In this document: positions 22,401 through 34,231 of the stretch, one piece after another
Layout: each line of letters opens with the position of its first letter
Position numbering within the stretch: the first letter of the stretch is position 1
Notes under the pieces: generated by a model
Databases searched by the model: none
Told to the model about the DNA's origin: nothing
What the model saw: the letters and a program-made list of their open reading frames with translations, nothing else
Made by a program: the position numbers and the translations under genes
Assembly: GCA_030141605.1 (NCBI GenBank)
Contig: JAQGDQ010000484.1
Location: 95,001 to 147,451, forward strand
Reading direction: 5' to 3'
Source of the DNA: Tubiluchus corallicola
Taxonomy: Eukaryota; Priapulida; Priapulimorpha; Priapulimorphida; Tubiluchidae
Length of the DNA stretch: 52,451 nucleotides

Positions 22401-23000
22401 TTACTCTTACCAAACTTTTTATTAGTTTTTTTATTACAAATATCGCAACCTATAGGCTGGATATGTTATTCTTGTACATATATAATTATTGCTAGCTTCA
22501 TAATAATTACATTTTCATTTTGAGTAGAACTACATTTTAAGCCTTGAAAATATGTAATGGCCACCAATAAATAAAAATATAAACAAAATGAACCTAAAAA
22601 CTGCATCAACAGTCCATGTTTAGAATTAAATATACAGCAACAATTTATCCAAGACTCCATGCTTCCCTATTTATATCTGATAACAGTGCTTAGACAAATT
22701 GCGTCTTATTTGCCAAGATAAGTTGTCTGTTTGTTTGCATCAGTTTGCCGTGATTAAGGTACAAAGGTCAGTCTTGATATCAAGATAAGCAATATGCACA
22801 AATTTTACTATCACAGCTTGTGGAATTATTATTCGCTAGAACGTTCTACTATCTGGTACACGTTTACGTGCTTGAAAATAAAATAAAGCATGAGACCATT
22901 TTGTATGCTGTTTGCATGATATTTTTGATACACAATATAAATTAGCCACTTCGGTTTTTCTGCTACCTGACTAAATGATTACAGTGAGAAGTGTTTTTGA
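22401..23000. other. Spacer upstream of the ankyrin pseudogene
   Basis: AT-rich; no promoter element could be assigned with confidence. Confidence 0.4.
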
Positions 23001-23991
23001 TTGTTGAAATGGAAAAAAATCCAGGAACTTATTCACAGTGTGTCAGACGCCAATCAAAAATCGGAACTCGAGGCGTTACTAACTGGTTACCAATTTGCTC
23101 GTCTTGGTGCAGACAGAACACAATGGCTCAACAAGCTGCTACATGCTGCAACTCGCGTTAACATGCCTGAACTTGTTGATGAACTTCTCAACAGAGGAGC
23201 AGAAATAGAAAGTCTATCACCAGTCACTAGAAAACTATTAGATTCAGATTATATTACTCGAGATTATGAGGGAGGAACCCCCCTTGAAGCTGCTTGTTCT
23301 TTGGGACATACTTCTCTTGTTGAGCAACTCATTGAACGGGGTGCTGAAATAAACTGTCTTTCTAGGACTGAACGGTCGCCTTTAATATTAGCAGCTTGGC
23401 AGGGACATGCAGAAATTTGTGAAATGCTGTTGGTTCATGGAGCAGAAGTTGATACATTCCCAGAAAAGTTTAAAATACGACCTATACAGTATGCATCATC
23501 GGCAGGCCACACTGAAATAGTGAAGCTGTTAATTAAATATGGCGCCAAAATTGATGAACATCCTTACATTTCAGTTGATGGTGCTCCGCCTCTCCATAAT
23601 GCAGCAAGAAAACCAGCATTTTGAAACTCTTGTTTTTCTGCTTCTCAAAGGTGCAAATGTCTTCTACCTATACACAACAGGTGATACCGCTCTGCATATG
23701 GCAGCAAGGCAAGGAAATGTTCATTGTGCAGCACTTCTGATGTTTGCGGGCTCTGACATTCTGGCAGAAACTAATTATGGTGAGACCCCACTTTCCATAG
23801 CAAGTATGAAAGGTAGACTGGATGTTCTTAAACTAATATATGAAAGTATGCTAGAGAGGTATTTACACAAAGTAGTGAAACAGATAGTAAATAAACTTTA
23901 CAATGGAGAAAGTTTAATACATCTGGCTTGTCAAAATGCTCACTTGTCAGCTCAAAGTGTAGACGTTGTTAAATACCTCATTGATGTAGGT

Positions 23992-24835
23992 GTTCAGACC
24001 TAAGTTCTCTATAAATCCACTTTCAACAACAGCAAATGTGGGTTCAACTTTTGTTTTTGATTCGACTGGTTTGAGCACGTAGTGATAATGCTTGACATAC
24101 TTTGGCCATTTATCATTGGCATTTTTTGGTACTCCCTCTTCTTCAGCACATGGTGTCACATCTACAGAGACTGCTATTTTTTTGTTTGGCAACAGAACAC
24201 ATAATTTCAAACATGTACGGACTTTGTTCGATTGCTCTACACGTGAAAAGCTGTTTGGCACAATTTTTTCTTTAAATTTCTTTTCTTGCAAAGCTGTTGC
24301 CATGGCTCTGTACAGGGACTGGGAAAACATCTTCTTTAATTCTCATAAACCTGCTGTGAAATCTCTGTGCAGCTTTTCATATTGTACCACAACAAAAAAA
24401 TCAAATTCATCTGGCTGGCCAATCTTTACTCTACAAGCTGAACTGCCAACAAATTTGGGCCAACATCTTATGTGATGATTTTTGTAAAGAATTTAACAGC
24501 ATCTAACAATTTCCTTATATTGGTTCTAATACCGTCAAATTCTTCCACATTTGAAATTGTTCCCAATCCAGGCTCGGAAACCAAGTCCTTTAGAGGCAAT
24601 CCACAAATGTTTTTTGACACAGCTTCATCATCCCCTGTGACAGAAAGCTTTGAAGACACCTCTTGCCACATTTGAAAGTACCGATAAGAAAGAAAAAGTC
24701 CTGCAATTTGTTTATAATTTCGGTTCAATGCTTTTTCGTAAGCTTGTCGGATGCACATATCATAAGCCGTTTGACCGTAAGATGGTGTTGATCCTCATAA
24801 AGATGCTAGTAAAGCCTGTCCTGTATCGTTGCAAC
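23992..24835 (-). other. 844-bp inverted segment inside the pseudogene
   Basis: The coding sense flips from + to - at about 23992 and back at about 24835. The segment begins with gtt and ends with aac, so the joints carry 3-bp inverted microhomology. Read on the minus strand, its right end continues the ankyrin repeats and its left end leads in frame into the plus-strand sequence at 24836. This marks it as a simple in-place inversion. Confidence 0.85.
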
Positions 24836-25188
24836 AAAGAAATACATTTAGTTCCCAGTCATGATGGTTTAAGATTCCATTCCAGTTTGGTCAGTTTAGA
24901 TGTCAACTTGCCAGAATTATACAGAGCAATAAAGTATCAACCAAATAAGGTCATTGACTCTTACATGTTAAAAGTGGCCTTCTTGCACGAAGTGGTGACC
25001 ACTAAAGATGACTGGGGCACAGAAAACTTGAAAGCTCGAGCTGTCTCTATATTCCAGTACATTGAGCACTGTTGCCGAGAAGGCGCAATGTTTCACAAAC
25101 TGCTAAATGATGTCAATATCTTAGAAGATCTAAAACATAAAGAAATGAGTGACATTCCATTGTTAACATTGGCAGACGATGCAGCACG

Positions 25189-25575
25189 CAGGGCCTATTT
25201 CAGCCTTGGCGAGGCCCGGGGAAGTGGGGCGTGTAAGGGGGGGGCGAAGCGCCGGGGGCCGGGTGCCACCATGGTTGGCGCCCAGAAAATTTTTGAACTG
25301 CTAGAACGTTGGAGAAGCATTTTCGAAGAGAAAATATGGAGTGATACAGTTGTTAAAGGAAAGAACAATTGAAAGAAAAACTGCTTTATTGTCAAGACCA
25401 GTCCTTAATACTTGCCAATACAGGCAAACGGCGCGTGTGCGGCAAGAGAGAGTGTGACAGGGAGAGAGGAGGCAGTATGTTTGCATAAAGCAAAAAAAAA
25501 AGCTACCTTAGCGCGAGGCCCCCCTGGAGGGTGAGGCCCCGGGGAAGTATCCCTCCCCCCTTGAAATAGGCCCTG
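25189..25575. mobile_element. hAT non-autonomous transposon with 8-bp target duplication
   Basis: The termini CAGGGCCTATTTCA and TGAAATAGGCCCTG are perfect 14-bp inverted repeats. The flanks GCAGCACG (25181-25188 and 25576-25583) are an identical 8-bp duplication, as expected for hAT. It is 387 bp, GC-rich at both ends, with no transposase. It interrupts the Mab-21 C-terminal region; the host frame is continuous across the site when one TSD copy and the element are ignored. Confidence 0.95.
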
Positions 25576-25896
25576 GCAGCACGTGCTATAGAAAAGAAAT
25601 TAACTGATGGCACCATACCATCAAATGAAGGTCTAATGGAACCAAAGTTTGAAAAGTACCGTGCTATGCTGAAAACACATGCACTAAATCAGGGAGAAGG
25701 AAAATTGATCAAGGTGGCAATTGAGAGTGTTGATTTGTATTTAAGAAACATTTGGGATGGGATAGATGAAAGGAATAAGAAACAGCAAAGTGCATCTTAG
25801 AAATGCATTTGTCATTTGGTCAAATCTAGTCATCAGAAATCCAATGTTTTAACACTACCATATATGGGAAGTCCAGCAGATACAGGTGACTAAACC

Positions 25897-26687
25897 CAAT
25901 GATACACGGCCGCCAAGATACACAAACCGGCCGACGTCGGCCGTGATAAAACGACCGCCCAAATTAGACTATATTAATTTCAAATCAAAGATGATACACG
26001 GAATTTATCGAAGTGGTGGGGAAGACAACAGCCGGCCTAAAGTAGAAATGAGTTCTATTTTGTACGGTGTACGCCGGCCGGACAAGTATTTAATCCAATC
26101 AGGGATCAATATTACAGTGTTGGTTTTTACTTTGGCGGCAAAGTATTGGGAAACGACGTGCATGAATGCTGTAAGATGGTTTATGTTAAGTGAATTTAAA
26201 ATTTAAACCGGGAATAAGACTCGCATCACGCATTTAACGGAACCATTAAAATTTGATTTAATAAATTTTCTATTTTATTTACAAGATACAAGAAATATTG
26301 CAGTTTTTAGCTTACCCTTATGCAACGGTTCAATAGCATGCAAGATGAAATGTTAATGTGATGGACGAAATCAGAACATTTCACAATTTTTTAAAAATCA
26401 AACCAAATTACGTATGTATGGCTGAATTTCAGGAGACTCCGGGCTAAATCAGGAGTGGTGGGAGCCCTAATAGTGACACAAAAATTGAGCTTAAAAAACA
26501 AGATAATCTCGTAAATAATTGACTATAGATCAAATTTTCAACATTAGAACACTATCAATAAGTCCTAAAAGTAAATGCCGGCGAAATCTTTGGTTCTACT
26601 GCCTCGCTCTCTTTTATACAGACGGAAGTGTATCACATCTGTCGACATCCGCCGAGCGGCCACGTAGAAGGCGGCCGTGTATCATTG
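25897..26687. mobile_element. DNA transposon remnant with GATACAC subterminal motifs
   Basis: The ends 'caatgatacacggccgcc' (25897-25914) and 'ggcggccgtgtatcattg' (26670-26687) are an 18-bp perfect inverted repeat. 'gatacac' recurs near 25917 and 25993 and, inverted, at the right end. The internal sequence is non-coding. No target duplication is clear, so the superfamily is not assigned. Confidence 0.8.
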
Positions 26688-27894
26688 CCTTAGCAGCATT
26701 GACCAAGGCCGCAACCTGGATTAAGCTAGACCCAGTTCAATAACAACTAATTTTAAATGTAGATGGCAGCACATATTAAGCTATTATTGTAGTACTTTAA
26801 ATGAAGAATCGCAAATGTGCGACAGTAGGAGTGTTAGGTTACTTTTGACAATTTTGACAATTAATATGATTAAAGGAACAGTTAACATGTTTTATCCTTC
26901 TACAAGTGACTTTTTTGTAACTCTGTCGCTAAAAGTAACAACTTGTGACCTTACCATTTTTGTTTTTCTTGGCTGTCTGCTATAGGGGAGTGTCATGGAA
27001 ACAAATTTCCACGAGTGAAAATTATGTTTACATGTGAAAAATTTCGGTTTCCACCATTGGATGCCGGGAGAAATGATTGGAGTATGACTTTGTTGTGTGT
27101 TCATACTTCTAAAGAAAAGTCATACTAGAAAGTTTATTGTAACGGTAGTTTTATTGTGAAAATTCCACTACGACTTCACGTCAAATGACAATGGCCTAAC
27201 ATAGAATTTAAAGTTGTTTGACAACAAGCCTGCACGCCTGACCAGTAAGAACTGTATGACCTAACTTTTATATCCTCTCGCACTAACAGCTGATACAGCA
27301 AAATATTGTTTCAAAGAAGGAAAAGAAAATGTATGAAACATTCTATGTCAGACTAAATATGAGTCCCAAGTACAAAACTTGGAAACTTATTAAGATACTT
27401 GTAGAAGAACTACTTTCCATAACTTGCTTTCTAATGTGATTTCTACATATATGTAGATTTTTTTAGATTTATAAACATAGAAGCTATATAATATATATCA
27501 TAGCTTCTATGTGTAAAAGTGTAAAAAACCTTTATGTAAAAATTAATAGAAAAGTGTAATAAAAGTTATTTATGTAATAGACTATGTAATAAAAATGCCT
27601 AGAATATTGTAGGATGCCTAGGCATTTTATAGAGTGCCGTAAAACCAGATAAGGTGTCTAAAATAACTCCTTCGACACTTATCTTAGGCACTATCTATGA
27701 TGCAAACGTCTCTCTAGGCAAAGTGTTCTAAATTCGTACATTCTAAATATACCTTTCCTAGGCATTTTATAGAATGCTAAATAAACTTTAGTTCAATTGT
27801 TCTGATGTAATTTTTGTAGGCATTTTACATAACTACAATTTTATTTTAAGGACTGTGAGAAATTGAAGCAAATGATGTTTCAATGCGCTTGGTA
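26688..27894. other. Spacer with a palindrome and repeated 'taggcattttata' motif
   Basis: No gene seen. 27476-27511 is a palindrome (acatagaagctat / atagcttctatgt). The motif 'ctaggcattttatagaa' recurs near 27627 and 27758, with variants near 27596 and 27818. Confidence 0.5.
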
Positions 27895-28407
<513 letters not shown>

Positions 28408-28863
28408 CAGGGGCAGATACAGATTTAGAACACCGGTGGGGGCGGATACAGGTTTTAGAACAACGGTGGGCCCTACAGAAAAGCAGTTAGGGGTCTGGGG
28501 GAGCGGTATAAGCTTCCCAGCGAGGTCCACCCAGACAACAATATATTTTACTGCATTTCAGACCACTTTTATGCCTTCTAGAAGCCATTTCGTCAAGGAA
28601 GCTCACTAGTTTAGAACAGGTGTCACCTGATTCAAAATTACAGACCAATATGGAATACATATAGCATACACGATCCACATAACTTTCACTTGTTTTCTTG
28701 TGATATATGATTTTTACAGATATATGATAGAAGGCACCTTTAGGATTTAGCAAATCGTTGTAATGCTTATAATTCAGAGAAAATATTAATTTGGTGAGTT
28801 GTAACTGTTACTGTGAAAGAGAGGACCAAGTCCCCTTGGTCCCAACCCCTAAATCCGCCAGTG
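28408..28863. mobile_element. hAT-like MITE
   Basis: The left end CAGGGGCAGATACAGATTT and right end CCCCTAAATCCGCCAGTG resemble the CAGTGGCGGAT...ATCCGCCACTG termini common on hAT elements. The first ~32 bp are tandemly duplicated (second copy starts 'gggcggatacagg' near 28439). No exact 8-bp target duplication is visible. At 456 bp it is non-coding. Confidence 0.65.
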
Positions 28864-29267
28864 ACTATCCACAAATTGTCTAGGTAACGTGTGAAAAAAA
28901 TCACCTCGAAAAGATTTATTTCACACTTTTCCCGAAATGCATAAACATTATAATGAAATACCTAAAATTTTTATAAAATGTCTAAGTGTCTGTAACATGC
29001 TTAGACTTTGGACTAATTATACAAACTTGCTCGCTTAACAACTAAGAACTATAATGACCTCATGGCCTTGACTTTTATTGAAAATCCTCTCACATTAAGA
29101 AAACGCCGAGGCTACATTTTCCTCATACAGCTGTGCGTTTTGCATGTCAGGATCAGGCGCACAGTACATACTTAACGTAGCTGTGGTAGGACCGAAACAT
29201 AACCAGTTGTTAAACGTGATAGTCTCAGATGAGATACTGAGATAGATGTGAATTAGCCACACTGTTT
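28864..29267. other. Spacer
   Basis: No gene or repeat recognised with confidence. Confidence 0.4.
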
Positions 29268-29418
29268 ACACAACAAACAAACAAACAAACAAACAAACAA
29301 ACAAACAAACAAACAAACAAACAAACAAACAAACAAACAAACAAACAAACAAACAAACAAACAAACAAACAAACAAACAAACAAACAAACAAACAAACAA
29401 ACAAGCAAACAAACAAGA
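29268..29418. repeat. (CAAA)n microsatellite
   Basis: About 150 bp of nearly perfect acaa units ending directly at copy B of the 300-bp dispersed repeat. Confidence 0.97.
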
Positions 29419-29427
29419 AATTTTTAG

Positions 29428-29727
29428 TATTTTCCAATGTATACATGACTTTATTTTTCCTACTAAGCGCTTACAATAGTTTACATCTGATATGAGATGC
29501 ACCAATCTTAAATATTCATACATTAATATTTTTTTAATTGTCATTTGGTACTAATGTCTAATGTAATCTTGTAGTAAAACTTGTCAGCTTGTGTAGCTAT
29601 AGTCCATTCTTACTGTAAATGTTTTTGTAAATAGTGTATAAAGTCTGTTGTGGTGAAGATCCTAAATCATGTTGTTCAAACTGTCTGATCCAATCCTATA
29701 ATAAATCATGTTTAAATTAAATTAAAT
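29428..29727 (+). repeat. Dispersed ~300-bp repeat, copy B
   Basis: Aligns with 4243-4540. It lacks the inverted left arm of copy A; the (CAAA)n run occupies that side instead. Confidence 0.75.
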
Positions 29728-29744
29728 GCATACAAACGCAGTAA

Positions 29745-29960
29745 GGCAGGTGAAACCACCCAGAAAGCAGTTTTCTAGGCGGTCACCCATCTCAAAGTGC
29801 AAAGTTAGGCAATGGCAGACCTGCTTAGTAAATAGATTTTTTCAGCTAAGTCTCACAGACTAATGATTCAGCAAGCTCACGATAACTATCAACAAGAAAA
29901 AAACAGGAATTGAATTGAACTGAGATTTTAACATTGATGAGATCAGTGTTAAAGCGGCTG
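29745..29960 (-). mobile_element. 5S rRNA-derived SINE-like remnant
   Basis: On the minus strand 'actaagcaggtctgcc' followed by 'gatgggtgaccgcctagaaa' resembles the internal promoter half of 5S rRNA (AAGCAG...GATGGG-GACCGC-GGGAA). The surrounding sequence does not look like a complete 5S gene. 5S-headed SINEs (SINE3 type) are known; assignment here is by eye. Confidence 0.45.
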
Positions 29961-30059
29961 GACTCTTCCGGGTCCTTTAGGTTTGTATTTCCTTTCTTTA
30001 GTTTTCGTATACTAAATTTTGTGATTATTTTTCAATAATTAGATACCTTAAGATGGTGA

Positions 30060-30412
30060 TACCAAACTGTAGCTTCAATTTTGTTAGACAATGTTTAAAT
30101 TCAATTTCAAATTCAGTTTATTTCACCATCAAACAAGCAAGATCGTATTAAGTGAAGTTTAAATGATGGGAGCAAACTGTAACTTCAATTTTGTTAGTGT
30201 CTGTAGTAACAGCCATCACACATACTTTACACCGCACCATGAGAGAAACAGTGGTTAAATTCAAATTCAAATTCAGTTTATTTCACCATCAAACATGCAG
30301 GATCGTATTAAGTGAAGTTTAAATAACGGGAGCAAACTGTAACTTCAATTTTGTTAGTGTCTGTAGTAACAGTCATCACACTTTCTTTACAGCGCACCAT
30401 GACAGAAACAAT
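30060..30412 (-). repeat. 160-bp tandem duplication of a retroposon 3' end
   Basis: 'attcagtttatttcaccatc' occurs at 30111 and 30271, and both copies include 'gtaacttcaattttgttagt'. On the minus strand each ends in 'aataaactgaatttgaattt', a typical non-LTR/SINE 3' tail. A third, truncated copy is at 30760-30800. Confidence 0.8.
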
Positions 30413-31198
30413 GTTGTTCCAGTTATCATCATCATCTCCTCAACCACCACCGTCATCAGCATCCCCAGCATCATTCAGTTTCTCGCTTGTTTCACTTTTG
30501 ACAGAGTCATTTTCTCATTGCTTATTTCAAACGGTGCAAAAATAAATGACTTTCATACCTGTGTTAGTTTCTAATATAATTCTTAGTTTCACTAATAGCT
30601 CATCAAACCTTTAATTGTTTTAACTACATCGGGACTCGAACATAATAAACTGTCAACCCTTTCCATCTTTAATTAGAATCCTGTAATTAGTATTAAATCA
30701 CAGGTTAGTCAATGTTGAAAATTAATTAGACGTTATAATTTGATGAGTATCTATTAGTATATAGTTTATTTCACCAGCAAACAAGCAAGCTACAATAAAT
30801 ATACATGTACAACTTTTTCGTATAATTGAAAAAATAAAATAATTTCTGACTCCTTAGAAATACTATATTAAAATGTTGAAGTTTGCTATGGTACCATAAA
30901 GGAGACCGTGTTAAGCCGCCATGAAATGTGAAACAAAAGAAGGAAAAATGAAGATGAAGAGAAGAATAAAGAAGAGCTATGTTGCAGTTAGTAGAAAAAA
31001 ACAGGAGGAAAAAAGTCAAAAGAAAACATAAAATAAAAAAGCAATGACCATATTCAGATAAGCTGTAACTGATTTTTGACAAGAAACCATCAGAGGATGC
31101 TATACGACTGATTCGGATCACCAGCCAAGTGAATTATTCACTATTAGACATTTCAGAAATATTTGATGTTTCGAATATTTTTTTAAAAATATTTATTG
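30413..31198. other. Spacer with a truncated retroposon tail
   Basis: Contains the truncated copy near 30760-30800 ('agtttatttcaccagcaaac'); otherwise AT- or purine-rich with no gene. Confidence 0.4.
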
Positions 31199-31310
31199 TC
31201 ACAGACACACATTAGAGCTAACATTTATGTATAAGTGGAATAAAACTGGTCCTAAAATTGAGCCTTGCGGCACGCCACACTTAATGTCAATTTTTCTGAC
31301 CGAAATGCTT
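31199..31310 (-). pseudogene. LINE reverse transcriptase fragment
   Basis: The minus strand reads GVPQGSILGPVLFHLYIN (about 31278-31225), the highly conserved block just before the catalytic region of Jockey/CR1-type reverse transcriptases. It terminates soon after and lacks the FADD box. This is a short dead fragment. Confidence 0.8.
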
Positions 31311-31974
31311 GATTTTTTTTCAACAAATTACGGCGTTTATTCAACTGTTGAAGTCCAATCTAGTTCTAGCGGTTCTAGTTCTAGACGTCACCGCTTTTGA
31401 AACTATGCATGTGCACCTTTTAATGTTCTTTCTTCTTACTCTGTGTCGCCTACGAAATGTCGGTTACACATGGCATGAAACCAATGCGGTCGGGGTGCAC
31501 AGAGTGCTACATTCGATCGTCTCCTGCCGATGTCAATACTTGTAAACAACAAATGACTCTGCTAGCTGTAATTTGCGACGAATGTACGCAGCGGCCACTT
31601 CAAGCAAGTCTATAATTATTACTTGACAGTGTGCACACTATAGTTTTTTGTACGTGTAACTCCTGGCGAAAATGGGCACGGTTGATCTTATTTAATCAGC
31701 AAATGGGCAAGACAGAATCGTAAGCTGCTCGCCTGCCGACAGCTTACACGTATTTAGATAATTGTACACGTATTTTTACTCACGCAGTTATTATGTAGGC
31801 CTGTGTATAAATTATCTACACGTGTATGTACGTATAGGTATTAATAATGCCGCGAGCGCATTGTTTGACATGCGAATTGTGATGAGACAATATCATGCGC
31901 ACAATAGGAAATGTCAATGCACGACTGTTCATTAAATGAGACACGTCGAGTAATTGTACATTTAAGTTCACCTG
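31311..31974. other. Spacer
   Basis: No gene recognised. Confidence 0.35.
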
Positions 31975-32003
31975 CTTGTTGCTGCTGCTGCTGCTGCTGC
32001 TGG
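31975..32003. repeat. (CTG)n microsatellite
   Basis: Eight to nine CTG/TTG units; not inside a recognised gene. Confidence 0.9.
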
Positions 32004-32572
32004 TGATGCTGATTGAGAAGTTGTCATGCCAACCAAGTGAATTTAACGCGAATATGCAAGATTGACACTCGTGCATAATAATCCGTGTTTGTCTCGTCTT
32101 ACAAAATGCTAGAATTGATTGATGTTTTAAAAGTAAGTATGACTTCTTACGTACTTTCTAAACACAGAGGTTTAACAATTTGATTTATGCGATTGAAAAC
32201 AGGCTTTATAAAAAAGCAAAACTTAGTTTTATGAAAAACCGTGGCAAATATTAAATAATCTACGGCAATTAGACAAACGGGTAAAAATAAACATTAAGTG
32301 AACAAACACCAAAGCCTTTTAGCAAATAAACCAACATGCACACAAAAGAATGAAGGAACAGAAGAAAAAAAAACAGAAAAGAGAAAATAATCAAGAGAAA
32401 AAGCGATTTAAACAGAAAATTTTTGAATGGTAAGTAAATCAATTTGATTTAATTTTTAGTATGTTTATTCTTTCTTAAACGTTTTTTACAAAATATAAAA
32501 TAAGACATAAAAGATAAGATGTATTAGATATAGTAATTATATATTATATAAACTGAATTATATTTATATATA
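32004..32572. other. AT-rich spacer
   Basis: No feature recognised. Confidence 0.4.
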
Positions 32573-32613
32573 GATATAAATTTATAAATGTACTTATAGA
32601 GATTTTTAATACA

Positions 32614-32660
<47 letters not shown>

Positions 32661-32700
32661 CTGTATTAAAAATGTCTATAAGTATATGTATATCTATTAC
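32573..32700. repeat. Palindrome with (TA)n loop
   Basis: Arms 'acttatagagatttttaata' and 'tattaaaaatgtctataagt' flank a ~40-bp TA run, giving a foldback of roughly 125 bp. Confidence 0.85.
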
Positions 32701-32991
32701 ATATATAAATACAATTCATATATATATATATAATACATATTTATTTATATTTATAGTATATTTATAATATATAAACCTGAGTCGTATTTTTGTTGTAAGG
32801 CGAAAACTTATACCTGTAAAGGTATTGAAAAGGTTAGGAAAACACCTTCATTATAGATAATACCAGTCACTTTGCTCTTACTTTAGTTCAGGGTTTGTGC
32901 ATTTTACAACTAGTTGCTGTGATTAACTGTAGTAACGCCAATAAAATTGCACAGAAAATTGCCTGATATTTTGATGTTTTGAGTTTTGTTG

Positions 32992-33396
32992 AATAAGCTT
33001 TTTTATTGTTTCGTTGTGCGCACGCGCAGTTGCTGTAGGTCAAAGGTTAAGTGTGCCACAGCAAATTGTCTTGATTACGACCGTCACGTGACATGTCGAT
33101 AAAGCAAAGCCGTTTGCCACATCAGTTGTTTTATCTCGTCACTAACTTGTTTTATCTGGACATTACTTAATTAGACAGTCTGCGCGTTGATTTGTTTACT
33201 AACAGGATCTTGCTTGGAAACAAGAAAAATGAACTAGGTAAGGTTCTAGCTAGCAGTTGAAACTGTTACAATTACAGCAGCGCTGGGGTGGGGGGGGGAG
33301 GCGTTATCAAGTGTATACAAATCTGTTGTCTGGTACACGTAACCTTTGACCTTTTCACGATCATCATCAGTCGCTGGAACTGTGAAACGGCTTATT
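32992..33396 (+). mobile_element. Non-autonomous inverted-repeat element, copy 4
   Basis: Left end 'aataagctttttt' with 'gctgtaggtcaaaggttaag', right end 'gaactgtgaaacggcttatt' with 'gtaacctttgaccttttcac'. It shares the 'aggatcttgcttggaaacaa' and 'atgaactaggtaaggtt' core with the other copies. It is 405 bp and non-coding. Confidence 0.8.
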
Positions 33397-33835
33397 AGAA
33401 GTGTTTTAACTGGGGTAGAAATGCTTCTGAAGGGAAATGAGTATCAGTTGTTACCATACAAGACTAGGTTTCAGGGTTTAACAGGATCTGCCAACATCCT
33501 ATCTGTTTTTTTGCTAATAAAGGATGCCTTTTGGGTAATGCATCAAGTTTTTTCGGAAATAATGGCATAATTAATTGTCTATTAATTATTTGACCAATTT
33601 TTTAGTGTAAAAAGGTGTAATAATTGTCTTTGTTTTAGAATGTTTTAGTGTTTATGTACATAAAAGTAACGTAACAAATTACATTTTGTGATGTAGGCGG
33701 TCTTGTTCTTTATGTAATTAAGTTTTTTGTACAATATACCACACCATAGTGTTATAACTCCACAATGCCAGTTTACAAACAGATACCATTTATTTAAAGG
33801 TTTAAAATAACAGATTAGAAGTTTACCGGTACTAT
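33397..33835. other. Spacer
   Basis: No feature recognised. Confidence 0.35.
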
Positions 33836-34047
33836 GGGTGACGATATTCGTGCACAACAAAAACCTGGTATTTTTATATATGAGAAGTGCACTGCTCCAT
33901 TAACCATATGCACACAGTCGTTTGCTAAGTACCTATTAGGAAAAATGTAATTATTGGCGAGCGAATTAAGAGTACTGTTGGTGAGCAATTATGCCGGGTA
34001 TGATAATAGACATGAGAGCAGTTGAGTTGTGAGAAAGGGAATGAAAC
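33836..34047 (+). repeat. Dispersed ~210-bp repeat, copy A
   Basis: Nearly identical to 36429-36637, same strand; shared 'gatattcgtgcacaacaaaa' and 'aagtacctattaggaaaaat'. Unclassified and non-coding. Confidence 0.9.
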
Positions 34048-34072
34048 AAGGGTATGAAAGAGAATGGGAACA

Positions 34073-34230
<158 letters not shown>

Positions 34231-34231
34231 A

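Larger units (their letters stand above)
23009..25800 (+). pseudogene. Ankyrin-repeat / Mab-21 (cGAS-like) fusion pseudogene
   Basis: A single-exon gene with about nine N-terminal ankyrin repeats (23070-24000, the last inside the inverted part). A nucleotidyltransferase core follows, then the Mab-21 helical C-terminus (about 24836-25800, split by a transposon). The core, on the minus strand at 24001-24470, keeps GSS (about 24443-24451), PDEFDF with the metal-binding E and D (codons 24406-24408 and 24400-24402), and the third acid in SVDV (24160-24162). The C-terminal part shows SYMLKVAFLHEV. Mab-21/cGAS-like enzymes include cyclic-dinucleotide immune sensors; enzyme versus structural Mab-21 cannot be decided here. 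Lesions: a frame break in an A-run after the ATG at 23009; another near 23615; an 844-bp inversion; a third A-run frameshift near 24485; TGA codons near 24343 and 24795 (both CGA-to-TGA-like); and a hAT insertion. Some A-run shifts could be assembly errors, but the inversion and transposon cannot be explained that way. Confidence 0.85.

Noticed and set aside
24092-24475. Plus-strand 127-codon frame as a gene
   Set aside because: It is antisense to the Mab-21/cGAS-like nucleotidyltransferase core, whose motifs are on the minus strand.
25265-25275. Perfect Kozak GCCACCATGG
   Set aside because: It lies inside the hAT insertion with no sensible frame after it; chance.
24650-25372. Plus-strand 240-codon frame as a free-standing gene
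   Set aside because: It starts in antisense of the inverted block, holds the Mab-21 C-terminus in the middle and ends inside a hAT element; it is a mosaic, not a gene.
29225-29544. FVCLFVCL-type frames
   Set aside because: Translation of the (CAAA)n microsatellite.
29745-29960. A functional 5S rRNA gene
   Set aside because: Only the internal-promoter half is similar and the rest does not fold or align as 5S by eye.
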